In this document: in pieces, positions 26,701-33,971 of the stretch
Layout of the letters: each line of letters starts with the position of its first letter
Position numbering within the stretch: the first letter of the stretch is position 1
DNA from: Spirochaetaceae bacterium bin103
GTDB taxonomy: Bacteria > Spirochaetota > Spirochaetia > SZUA-6 > Bin103
Reading direction: 5' to 3'
DNA length: 49,266 nt
Assembly (NCBI GenBank): GCA_002238925.1
Contig: MPNH01000045.1
Location: 1 to 49,266, forward strand
Notes under the pieces: model-generated
What the model was told of the DNA's origin: nothing
Seen by the model: only the letters and a program-made list of their open reading frames with translations
Database searches by the model: none
Program-made: the position numbers and the translations under genes

Positions 26701-27051
26701 GCCGGAATCGTGGTCAACAATGCCATCGTGCTGGTGGACTACATCAACCAGTTGCGCCGCCGCGGAATGGAGTTGCACGCGGCAATCCGCCAGGCGGCGG
26801 TGACGCGGGTGCGCCCCATCCTGATGACCACCGCCACCACGGTGCTGGGGCTGGTGCCGCTGGCCCTGCGCCTGGGCGACGGTTGGGAACTGCGCCAGCC
26901 GCTGGCGGTAACGGTGATCGGCGGGTTGCTGTTCTCGACCCTGATCACGCTGGTCCTGGTTCCGATTCTCTACTCCCTGATTGGCGGTCACGGCACGCGC
27001 CGTGAGACCGCGCGAGCGACCGCGGCCGACGCGGCGCTGGAGGAAAGCTAA
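23752..27051 (+). CDS. RND efflux permease (HAE1/AcrB family), first of two
   Basis: A 1099-residue inner-membrane RND permease. KIVAVATRRPVTVVVFFVALVIFG is TM1, followed by a porter domain (GVSLNIMSLGG then TM4 GIGMLVDSSIVVLES). The second half repeats the layout, ending with TM10 MAGIVVNNAIVLVDYINQL. TM4 has D406-S where AcrB has two aspartates, and TM10 has N989-N where AcrB has lysine; Asn forms are seen in SwrC-like permeases. A Pro/Ala-rich cytosolic linker of about 70 residues (roughly 490-560) separates the halves and is missing from the second permease. The start is a GTG at 23752 with GGGGAG about eight bases upstream. TAA at 27049-27051 directly abuts the next ATG, so it is first in an operon with the second permease, adaptor and two-component genes. 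Confidence 0.92.
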   Translation: MKIVAVATRRPVTVVVFFVALVIFGVISFRELPVDLLPDLSFPTLTIRTEYPGVAPADVETFVTTPIEDSVGIVSGLVDISSVSRAGLSDVIMEFAWGTDMDFAAIDVREQLAQLGLPAAAEDPILLRFDPALDPIMRISVGSAVPGDVTVADQAGLRLLAEQSIKQRLESIDGVAAAIVAGGVEEEIQINVDQSRAALLGIELSQIASRLQRENVDVTGGSIADGAAEYVVRVLARFTDLDEIGRIVVGEVGDVQVRLQDLADVRSGYQEQSTITRTNRQPSVEVSIHKEAAANTVAVAQAVKERLGEVEQELAGVVDVELRVVSDQSRFIEQSIRDVIRAAVLGGLLAIAVLYLFVRRLRSTLVVGLAIPISVVASFFLMFVGGVSLNIMSLGGLALGIGMLVDSSIVVLESIERHRVAGADRVTAARTGGAEVGSAVVAATLTTLCVFIPVVFVSGIAGQLFVDPALTVTFSLLVSLAVALTLIPMASAVGAATEPPAAPESRAPSDQPAPPGPAPESGDVEAPPSDAAEDVARELLSVRVAAAPGRGVLAVVRGAGVVLRLLISPLVWLFENLYGGVSVVYPRVLGWALRRRLLVIVLAVVLLAASLSLVPLLGSELIPEIRQGTIVADVELPPGTPVARTDATLAEMQRLAGELPAVAQTYAVAGSSRTGDEDVRENSGQILVDLHPEYRRGAEDRALAQLRDALAGVPGATVTFGRPPLLTFDAAVEARISGAAPAVLERAAQAVAERLAEVRGLADVSARLAGTSPEVVIDLNRGQLAELDLDAEAVGEIVAAKLQGEVPTELERGRQDVALRVRTRPEDRASIEDLKGLIVTTVGDVPVPLSAVAAVNLAEGANEIRRVDQRQVVLVAANLDGRDLGSVTDEVQAVLDEVAAEYGVDAELAGQWQDMVDSFDSMQLALILALILTYLVMAAQFESLVHPLIILAAVPFGLVGVVLTLALFAVPVSAIALIGVIMMAGIVVNNAIVLVDYINQLRRRGMELHAAIRQAAVTRVRPILMTTATTVLGLVPLALRLGDGWELRQPLAVTVIGGLLFSTLITLVLVPILYSLIGGHGTRRETARATAADAALEES

Positions 27052-30000
27052 ATGACTTCGTTTGCAGAATTCTCGGTGCGGCGGCCGCTTGGCGTGATCC
27101 TGGTGATTGCCGCCATCTGCCTGTTCGGATTCTTCGCGATCGGACAACTGCCCCTCCTCTTTCTGCCCGAGATCGAGAGTCCGGGGCTGTCCGTGGTCGC
27201 CCCGTTCCCGAACTCATCGCCGGAAGAAGTGGAGCGCCGCGTGGCTTCGCCGCTGGAGGGCGCCATCGCCGGCATGAGCGGGATCGAGTCGGTGAATTCC
27301 ACCTCGTCGGCCAGTTCGGCGCGGGTCCGTGCCCAGTTCGTGGTCGGCACCGACATGGACTTGGCGGCGGCGGAGATCCGCGACCGCATCGATCGTATCC
27401 GCGGCAATCTCCCGGATGGTGTCGGACGCATCCGCGTGTCCAATTTCTCTACCTCCGATATCCCGATCCTGCAACTCAGCGTGAGCATGGACGGTTCGCG
27501 CGCGGAGTTGGAACGCCTCACCGAGGATCTGATCGTTCCCCGGCTGCTGCGCCTGGAGGGCGTCGCCGACGTGCAGGTGCGCGGCCTGCAGGAAGAGCAG
27601 GTAATGATCGACCTCGACCCCGAGGCGATGGCATCGCTCGGCGTGACGGTAGACGAACTGACCCGCAGCCTGCGCGTCAACAACGTCGACCTCGCCGGCG
27701 GCTACCTGATCGACGGCGGGCGGCGTTACTTCGTGCGCTCGGTGGGTTCGTTTACCGACCTGGAGGAGATCGCCTCCCTGCCCATCGCCGGCGCTGGCGT
27801 GCGGATCGGCGACGTCGGGGTGGTGCGCCGCGGCGTCGGCGACCAGGACAGCGTGCAGCGGCTCAACCTTGCCGAAGCGGTTACGGTGCGCGTGTTCAAG
27901 GGCTCCGACGCCAACGTGGTCAGCGTGGTGCGAGCCGCGCGCGGCCAGTTGGCGGAGATCGAAGCCGCCGAACCGAGGCTGGCCGCGTTCGTGTTCTTCG
28001 ACCAATCCGAGGAGATCACCACCAGCCTGAACAACCTGCGCAACTCCGGGCTGATCGGGGCGGGGCTGGCGGTGCTGGTGCTGTTCGCCTTTCTGCTCCG
28101 GGTGCGCGCCACGCTGGTGGTGGCGATCGCCATTCCCATCTCCATCATCGCCACCTTCACGGTGGTATACCTGATGCGGCGCGTCGGCGGGCTCAACTTC
28201 TCGCTCAACGTGATTTCGCTCAGCGGCCTGATGCTGGCGGTGGGCATGCTGGTGGACAACAGCGTCGTGGTGCTGGAAAACATCTACCGTTACCGGGAAC
28301 GCGGCTTGGCACCGCGGGCGGCGGCGATCCGCGGCGCCGGCGAAGTAACCACGCCGGTGGTGGCGGCGACTGTCACCTCGATCATCGTGTTCGTGCCGGT
28401 GCTGTTCAATTCGACCAGTACATTCGGCCGCTTCATGGGCGACTTTGCGACCACCCTGGTGGCGGCGATGATCGCCTCCCTGGTGATATCCCTCAGCCTT
28501 ATTCCCGTGGTCAGTTCGCGCTTTCTGGTGGCCGGCGGCGGTGGCCGGCACCGCTTCATGGATGCGATCGCGGCCGTCTACCGGAGCGTCCTGCGGTGGA
28601 CGTTGCATCACCGGCTGATCACGGTCGCCGGCATGCTGGTGGTGCTCGCCGGCGGCATCTACCTGCTTACCAAGATCGAGCGCGAGTTCACCCCGCCGAC
28701 GCCGGCGCGGCGCATGTCGATCGCGGTCACCGCCGAGAACGGGGTGACGTTCGACGAAACCCGGGAGGTGTTCGACGCCTTCGAACGCGACCTGCTCGCG
28801 CGCACCGAGGAACTGGAGATCGACGCGGTGTCGGCGAATTTTTCGGCCCGCAGCGGCAACGTGACCGTGTACTTCCGCGACGACGCCTCCACGGAGCGCT
28901 CCACGGCCGAACTCACCAACGAGATTCGCGCCATGATGCCGCAGTTGCCCGGGTACAGCTTCTCCGTGGGGCGGCGCTGGGGCCGCGGCGGCGGCGGCGC
29001 ACTGGGCGTGTCGGTCGACATCACGGGTCCGAACACGGACGTGTTGGCTCTGTTCGCCGAGGACATCGGCGCCAGGCTGGGGGCTCTGCCGGGGGTGAAC
29101 GACGTGAGCACCAACCTGGAGTCGGGCGATGAGCAGCTCCAGGTGCGGGTCAACCGCGACCGCGCCACCGCCGCCAACCTGACCCCGACGGCCGTGGGCC
29201 AACTGTTGAGCTCCAACCTGAGCGAAAGCAATGCCGGCTCCCTTGCCGCCGGCGACGACGAACTTCCGATCCGCGTGCGCGTGACCGAGGCGGCGCGGGT
29301 CGACTTGAGCGGTCTTGCGCAGCTCCCCGTGGATCAGGCCGCCGACGCGGTTCCGCTCGGAGCGCTGGCCACCTTCGAGCGCCAACCGGGGCCGCGCTCC
29401 ATTCAGCGCGACGGCGGCAGCGAGATCGTCTCGGTTACCGCCAACACCGACATGCGCGGCATGTTCCGTCTGCGCGGACAAATCCAGGGCATGCTTGCCC
29501 AGCAGCAACTCCCACCAGGGTACACCGCGGAGGTTGGCCAGAATTTCCGGCGCTTCCAGCAGTCGGAGCAGCAGTCGATGTTCGCGCTCATTCTGGCCGC
29601 CGCCTTCATCTACCTGGTGATGGCGGCACTGTTCGAGTCGTTCGTGCATCCGATCACGATACTGACCTCGCTGCCGTTCTCGCTGCTCGGCGTCGCGGTG
29701 CTGTTCTCCCTCACGGATACCACCTTGAACACCAACTCCTGGCTCGGGATCATGGTGCTGGCAGGGGTGGTGGTGAACAACGGCATCATCCTGATCGACC
29801 ACATCAATCGCTTGCGTGCCGGCGGCATGGCGCGTACCGAGGCGATCCTTACCGGTGGGCGCGACCGCCTGCGCCCGATCCTGATCACCGCCTGCACGAC
29901 CATTCTGGGACTGTTCCCGCTGGTAGCCCCACTGGTGGCGCCGGGTGTGTTCGGGCCGGTCGAAGGACGCGCCGGCATCTGGGGCCCGATCGGGCTTGCG

Positions 30001-30162
30001 GTGGTCGGCGGGCTGACCACCTCCACGTTCATGACGCTGGTGGTGATGCCAACCATCTACGCGCTCCTGGACGACTTGGCGGAATACCTGCGGCGCGTGG
30101 TTCGGGCAATGCGACCGGCGCGCCGGCTCCCGGCCCAGCCGACCCCGGAGGCGGAGCGTTGA
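27052..30162 (+). CDS. RND efflux permease, second of two
   Basis: A 1036-residue RND permease paralogous to the upstream one. MTSFAEFSVRRPLGVILVIAA is TM1; LSGLMLAVGMLVDNSVVVLEN is TM4 with D402-N; VLAGVVVNNGIILIDHINRL is TM10 with N-N in place of the AcrB lysine. A short Gly/Arg-rich loop (RRWGRGGGGALGVSV) sits in the periplasmic domain of the second half. Two dissimilar permeases encoded back to back, with one adaptor, recall MdtB/MdtC, which assemble as a heterotrimer with split roles. Whether these two mix is unknown. The ATG follows the upstream TAA without a gap, and the stop overlaps the adaptor's leader. Confidence 0.92.
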   Translation: MTSFAEFSVRRPLGVILVIAAICLFGFFAIGQLPLLFLPEIESPGLSVVAPFPNSSPEEVERRVASPLEGAIAGMSGIESVNSTSSASSARVRAQFVVGTDMDLAAAEIRDRIDRIRGNLPDGVGRIRVSNFSTSDIPILQLSVSMDGSRAELERLTEDLIVPRLLRLEGVADVQVRGLQEEQVMIDLDPEAMASLGVTVDELTRSLRVNNVDLAGGYLIDGGRRYFVRSVGSFTDLEEIASLPIAGAGVRIGDVGVVRRGVGDQDSVQRLNLAEAVTVRVFKGSDANVVSVVRAARGQLAEIEAAEPRLAAFVFFDQSEEITTSLNNLRNSGLIGAGLAVLVLFAFLLRVRATLVVAIAIPISIIATFTVVYLMRRVGGLNFSLNVISLSGLMLAVGMLVDNSVVVLENIYRYRERGLAPRAAAIRGAGEVTTPVVAATVTSIIVFVPVLFNSTSTFGRFMGDFATTLVAAMIASLVISLSLIPVVSSRFLVAGGGGRHRFMDAIAAVYRSVLRWTLHHRLITVAGMLVVLAGGIYLLTKIEREFTPPTPARRMSIAVTAENGVTFDETREVFDAFERDLLARTEELEIDAVSANFSARSGNVTVYFRDDASTERSTAELTNEIRAMMPQLPGYSFSVGRRWGRGGGGALGVSVDITGPNTDVLALFAEDIGARLGALPGVNDVSTNLESGDEQLQVRVNRDRATAANLTPTAVGQLLSSNLSESNAGSLAAGDDELPIRVRVTEAARVDLSGLAQLPVDQAADAVPLGALATFERQPGPRSIQRDGGSEIVSVTANTDMRGMFRLRGQIQGMLAQQQLPPGYTAEVGQNFRRFQQSEQQSMFALILAAAFIYLVMAALFESFVHPITILTSLPFSLLGVAVLFSLTDTTLNTNSWLGIMVLAGVVVNNGIILIDHINRLRAGGMARTEAILTGGRDRLRPILITACTTILGLFPLVAPLVAPGVFGPVEGRAGIWGPIGLAVVGGLTTSTFMTLVVMPTIYALLDDLAEYLRRVVRAMRPARRLPAQPTPEAER

Positions 30163-30164
30163 AT

Positions 30165-31844
30165 ATGCGCACAATGAAATCCGGACTGGCGCTTGCCGGT
30201 GTGGTGTCGCTGGCGATGGCGCTGGCCGGTTGCGACGTCGTGAACAACATCCTGGGCCGGTCCGGCGACCAACCGTCCGGGGCGGCGGGCGGTTTCGGCG
30301 GAGGTGGTTTTGGCGCGGGCGGCTTCGGCGGCCAGACCGCGGCCCTCCCGGTGGTGACCGCGGAGGTGGTGCGGGAAACGGTGTCCAGCTTTCTGGTGGC
30401 GACCACCACGCTGACCGCCGAGCGCTCCCTGGACGTGGTGGCGCGCGCCGGCGGCGAGGTGATCGACGTGCTGGTGGAAGAGGGCGACACCGTGCGCGAG
30501 GGCCAGCTCCTGGCGCAGTTGGATCCCAACGACGCGCGTCTGGCGTTGGCGGAAGCCCAGGCGCACTACGACAACATCCAGCGCGAATACGCCCGCACCA
30601 GCGAGCTCGCCAAGCATGGCGGGGTCACCGACCAGGAGCTGGAAAACCAGCGCTACCAGATCGAGTTGCGCACCATCGCCCTGGAACGTTCCCGCCAGCA
30701 ACTGACCGATACCGAGGTGCGTTCGCCGATTACCGGCATCGTCGGCGAACGCACCGTGGAGCCGGGCGCGACCATCGCGTCCAACTCCCGCCTGTTCCAC
30801 GTGCTCGACCCGGATCCGCTGCTGGCGGTGATCCACATCCCTGACGCCGGCCGCCAGAGCCTGCGCGCGGGACAGGGCGTGGAGGTGCAAGCCGCCGGCG
30901 GGGTAGAGGTCACCGGGACCATCGTACTCATCAGCCCGGTGGTCGACGCGGAGTCCGGCACGGTCAAGGTCACGGTGGAGCTCGATGGCGCCGGCACGCT
31001 GCTGCCGGGGTCGTTCGTTACCGTCCAGGTGCCGACCGAGACCCGTCCCGATGTCCTGGTGGTGCCCAAGCGTGCGGTGCTCCTGGAGCGGGACCAGAGC
31101 ATCGTGTACCGCGTCCAGGAGGGTGCGGCGGTACGCACGCCCGTGGCGGTGGGTCTGTCGGCACAGGACACGGTCGAGATTACCAGCGGCCTGAGCGTCG
31201 GCGACGCGGTGGTAACGGTTGGACATGAGTCGTTGCGCGACGGTGCTCCGGTGCGCACTGCCGGCGAACCGCTGCCGCAGACGGCGGCAGCCGGCGGGGG
31301 CGGCGCCGACGGCGGCGGCTTCAGCCTTGCGCAGATTCCGGAACAGCGGCGCCAGGCGATGGTGGAGCGGCTGCTGGCCAACCCCCAGGTCAAGGAAGCC
31401 TACGACGCCAAGCTGAAGGAGGATCCCGACCTGGAGACCGACCAGGAAAAACGGCTGGCGTTCTTCCAGGAGCAACTCCAGGCGATCGGTGGGCCGCAGG
31501 CGTTGTTCGGCGGCGGCGGTCAAGGTCAAGGGGGCGCCGGTGGCCAGCGCGGCGGCCAGGCCGGCGAGAGCGCGCCGGCCACGACGACGGCCACCGCGGG
31601 AGCGGGCGGCGGCGGGTTCAACCTGGCCCAGATGCCGGAGGAGCGGCGCCAGGCGCTGATCACGCGCCTGTTGGAGAATGAAGAGGTGAAGAAGGCCTAC
31701 GAGGCAAAGCTGGAGGAAGATCCGTCGCTGGAGAACGACGAGCCGCGGCGCCTCGAGTTCCTGCAGGAGCAACTGCAGGCGATCGGCGGGCCGCGTGCCC
31801 TGTTCGGCGGCGGCGGCGGCGGTGGTGGCGGGTTCGGCAACTGA
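30165..31844 (+). CDS. RND periplasmic adaptor (MFP) lipoprotein with duplicated C-terminal module
   Basis: About 559 residues. A lipobox, SLAMALAGCDV, follows a short basic N-terminus, so the protein is probably lipid-anchored. A Gly-rich spacer (GGFGGGGFGAGGFGG) leads to the standard adaptor: lipoyl halves (GGEVIDVLVEEGDTVREGQ and DTEVRSPITGIVGERTVEPG), a helical hairpin between them, then beta-barrel and membrane-proximal domains to about residue 375. Beyond this the family normally ends, but here two ~70-residue repeats follow, joined by a Gly/Gln/Ala/Thr-rich linker. ATG 30165 is preferred over TTG 30159 because GGAG lies eight bases before it. It would bridge the two permeases to the convergently encoded TolC-like proteins. 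Confidence 0.88.
   Translation: MRTMKSGLALAGVVSLAMALAGCDVVNNILGRSGDQPSGAAGGFGGGGFGAGGFGGQTAALPVVTAEVVRETVSSFLVATTTLTAERSLDVVARAGGEVIDVLVEEGDTVREGQLLAQLDPNDARLALAEAQAHYDNIQREYARTSELAKHGGVTDQELENQRYQIELRTIALERSRQQLTDTEVRSPITGIVGERTVEPGATIASNSRLFHVLDPDPLLAVIHIPDAGRQSLRAGQGVEVQAAGGVEVTGTIVLISPVVDAESGTVKVTVELDGAGTLLPGSFVTVQVPTETRPDVLVVPKRAVLLERDQSIVYRVQEGAAVRTPVAVGLSAQDTVEITSGLSVGDAVVTVGHESLRDGAPVRTAGEPLPQTAAAGGGGADGGGFSLAQIPEQRRQAMVERLLANPQVKEAYDAKLKEDPDLETDQEKRLAFFQEQLQAIGGPQALFGGGGQGQGGAGGQRGGQAGESAPATTTATAGAGGGGFNLAQMPEERRQALITRLLENEEVKKAYEAKLEEDPSLENDEPRRLEFLQEQLQAIGGPRALFGGGGGGGGGFGN
31311..31821 (+). repeat. two ~70-codon repeats in the adaptor C-terminus
   Basis: Copies at about 31311-31520 and 31609-31821. 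Both begin GGGF(S/N)LAQ(I/M)PE and share RRQA, RLL, VK-AY-AKL-EDP-LE and QEQLQAIGGP before ending ALFGGGG. Charged helical stretches between Gly-rich ends suggest a helical hairpin module. They sit after the usual end of the adaptor fold. I recognise no known domain. Confidence 0.8.
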
Positions 31845-32592
31845 CCGACGCCGCGGCTCCGACGGGGCGGCGGCCGGCGGTGCTCCGGAGCCGGCGGCTG
31901 CCCGCATCCTGGTGGTGGAGGACGATCCCGCAATCGCGGAGTTGATCCAGCTCTACCTGCAGCGCGAGGGCCTGGACAGCACCCTCGCCGCGTCGGCGGA
32001 GCAGGCCGACGGCGCGCTGCGCCGGGAGCTGTTCCACCTGCTGATCCTCGACATCAACCTGCCGGGACGCAACGGATTCCAGTTCCTGAACCAGTTTCGC
32101 GCCCGCCACTCCACGCCGGTGATCATCGTTTCGGCGCGCGATTCCGACGAGGACAAGGTACTGGGCCTGGGAGTGGGGGCGGACGACTTCGTCACCAAGC
32201 CGTTTTCGCCGCGTGTGCTGCTGGCGCGGGTGCGCACCAACCTGCGCTACCTGCACCGCGGGCCGGCGCCGTCGCTGCGCACCATTCGATTGGGCGAATA
32301 CGTCATCCGCCTGGACGAGTACTCGGTGACCCGTAACGGCGTTCAGATCACCCTGGCGCCCAAGGAGTTCGATCTGCTCAGCTACCTGGTCAACAACGCC
32401 GGGCGTGCCTTTACCCCGGAGGAGCTGTACGCCAGCGTTTGGGGCGCCCGCTACGGCGACCGGTCGACGGTTACCGTTCACGTACAACGGCTGCGCAAAA
32501 AGCTGCACCGTCCGGGCGTCGCCGGGCTCATCGAGACCGTACCGCGCGTCGGCTACCGCGTTCGCGCCGCTGATGTGAGTCTGGAGCCGTGA
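31795..32592 (+). CDS. OmpR-family response regulator
   Basis: A receiver domain (ARILVVEDDPAIAELIQ, phospho-acceptor in LLILDINLPGRNG at about D86, conserved lysine in DDFVTKPFSPRVLLARV) is followed by a winged helix (EYSVTRNGVQITLAPKEFDLL, then VTVHVQRLRKKL and RVGYRVRAAD). The start is uncertain: the frame overlaps the end of the adaptor gene, with GTG at 31795 or 31822/31825; the receiver itself begins near 31900. The stop overlaps the kinase GTG (GTGA). By position it should control the efflux operon, and the phased GTTCA repeats upstream of the first permease are the natural candidate site. Confidence 0.9.
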   Translation: MPCSAAAAAVVAGSATDRRRGSDGAAAGGAPEPAAARILVVEDDPAIAELIQLYLQREGLDSTLAASAEQADGALRRELFHLLILDINLPGRNGFQFLNQFRARHSTPVIIVSARDSDEDKVLGLGVGADDFVTKPFSPRVLLARVRTNLRYLHRGPAPSLRTIRLGEYVIRLDEYSVTRNGVQITLAPKEFDLLSYLVNNAGRAFTPEELYASVWGARYGDRSTVTVHVQRLRKKLHRPGVAGLIETVPRVGYRVRAADVSLEP

Positions 32593-33944
32593 CCATCAGA
32601 ACCCGGCTCGCCTTGCTGGTCGTCTCGGTGGTGGCCATACCGGTCGGGGTGGTGGGTCTGCTCGCCTACATCGATTCGCGATCCCTGAGCGACCGGGAGG
32701 AGGCGCGCATCGCGGCGTATCGTACCGTCCACACGTGGCTCGCCGAGCAGGTCGCGCCGAACTGGGAGCAGGTGCGCAGCCTCGATCCGCCGCCGGGCCA
32801 CCTCGCGGTGGTGGTCGACGCCCGCCGCGTGGTGCTGGTCTCGTCGGTGGAAGGAATAGCGCCGGGCACAAGCGTGGACCGCGCCACGTTGACCGCACGA
32901 TTCCCGCCGCCGCACCTGATCCTGGAGTTCCCGGTCTTCGTCGAAGGCGTCCTGTCCGGGGCGGCGTTCGAAGTGCGCAGCCGACCGAGTCCCTGGTGGT
33001 TGCGCTGGCGCTGGTTGCTGGACAGCGGCCGCTACGGCCTGGCGACGCTGATCGTGATCGGCGTGGCCATGGTGTGGTGGCTGGCGCACGTGCTGCGCCG
33101 TTCGCTGGCCGACCTGCAGCGCGCCTCGCGGCGCATCGCCGCCGGCGACCTGGATTTCCGGCTGCGCACCGAGGGTCGTGACGAAGTGGCGGCCGTGGCG
33201 CGCTCATTCGACCGCATGCGCCGGTCGCTGATCGAGGAGCGCCGCAAGCTGCATGCCGAGCGCGAGCGCAAGCGCAGCTTCCTGATGGCGGTCTCGCACG
33301 ACCTGCGTACACCGCTGACCAGCATCAAGGGCTACCTGGAGGCGCTGCAGGATGGCATCGCCCGCGACCGCGGCGCCGAGCAGCGCTATCTGCGCATTGC
33401 CCGCGACCGGGCGGATCTGCTGGAGACCCGGATCGCCGATCTGAACGAGCTGCTGCGCATGGAGACCGGGGAGTGGCGCATGCAGCGCGATCCGCGCAGC
33501 CTGAAAGTGGTCCTCGACGAGTTGGCCGGCGACTACCGGGAGGATGCGGTCCTGCTCGGGCGCAGGTTCCAGACCGCACTCGACCTGCCCGACCACGTCG
33601 TGGTGGACGCGGACTGGAGCCTGTTCTCGCGCGTCACCGACAACCTGATGGAGAATGCGCTGCATTATACCCGGGGCGGCGACCGCATCCGGTTCGCGGC
33701 GCTGCAGCACAATGGCCACGTGGAGGTTGCCGTGCAGGACTCCGGTCCGGGCATCCCGTCCGACCAGCTGGAGCACGTGTTCGATCCGTTCTTCCGCGGC
33801 GAAAACGGGCAGCGCGAGCCGGGCAGCGGCCTGGGGTTGACCGTGGCGCGTTCCATCGTCGAAGCGCACGGTTGGCGGATCAGCGCCGGCGCGGTGACTG
33901 GCGGTGGCGTGTGCTTTACGATCGTGATTCCGAACGGACAGTGA
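32589..33944 (+). CDS. sensor histidine kinase
   Basis: A 451-residue membrane kinase. TM1 (RLALLVVSVVAIPVGVVGLLAYI) and a second TM near residues 150-170 (LATLIVIGVAMVWWLAHVL) flank a periplasmic sensor of about 115 residues. HAMP follows (RRIAAGDLDFRLRTEGRDE), then HisKA with H237 in SHDLRTPLTSIKGYLEAL and HATPase_c with NLMENALHY, VQDSGPGIP and GSGLGLTVARSIVEAHG. It is translated from GTG overlapping the regulator stop. The sensor domain is not recognised, so the signal is unknown; envelope stress or an efflux substrate would fit the operon. Confidence 0.92.
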   Translation: MTIRTRLALLVVSVVAIPVGVVGLLAYIDSRSLSDREEARIAAYRTVHTWLAEQVAPNWEQVRSLDPPPGHLAVVVDARRVVLVSSVEGIAPGTSVDRATLTARFPPPHLILEFPVFVEGVLSGAAFEVRSRPSPWWLRWRWLLDSGRYGLATLIVIGVAMVWWLAHVLRRSLADLQRASRRIAAGDLDFRLRTEGRDEVAAVARSFDRMRRSLIEERRKLHAERERKRSFLMAVSHDLRTPLTSIKGYLEALQDGIARDRGAEQRYLRIARDRADLLETRIADLNELLRMETGEWRMQRDPRSLKVVLDELAGDYREDAVLLGRRFQTALDLPDHVVVDADWSLFSRVTDNLMENALHYTRGGDRIRFAALQHNGHVEVAVQDSGPGIPSDQLEHVFDPFFRGENGQREPGSGLGLTVARSIVEAHGWRISAGAVTGGGVCFTIVIPNGQ

Positions 33945-33954
33945 TTCCGAACGG
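33924..33954 (+). repeat. tandem 14-bp repeat at the kinase stop codon
   Basis: GTGATTCCGAACGG occurs at 33924-33937 and again at 33941-33954, a 17-bp unit. The kinase stop TGA (33942-33944) lies in the second copy. It looks like a small local duplication at the 3' end of the gene. Confidence 0.6.
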
Positions 33955-33969
33955 CCGGTGAACCGGCCG
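33952..33969. terminator. perfect hairpin between convergent genes
   Basis: CGGCCGG-TGAA-CCGGCCG, a seven-pair stem with a four-base loop, lies between the kinase and the convergent TolC-like gene (27 bp gap). There is no T-tract on either side, so intrinsic termination is uncertain; it may simply stop read-through or protect 3' ends of both transcripts. Confidence 0.4.
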
Positions 33970-33971
33970 GG

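Noticed and set aside
24094..30174. Two ~1000-codon minus-strand frames opposite the RND permeases
   Set aside because: His/Gln/Arg-rich antisense translations; the plus strand has clear RND transmembrane and porter sequence.
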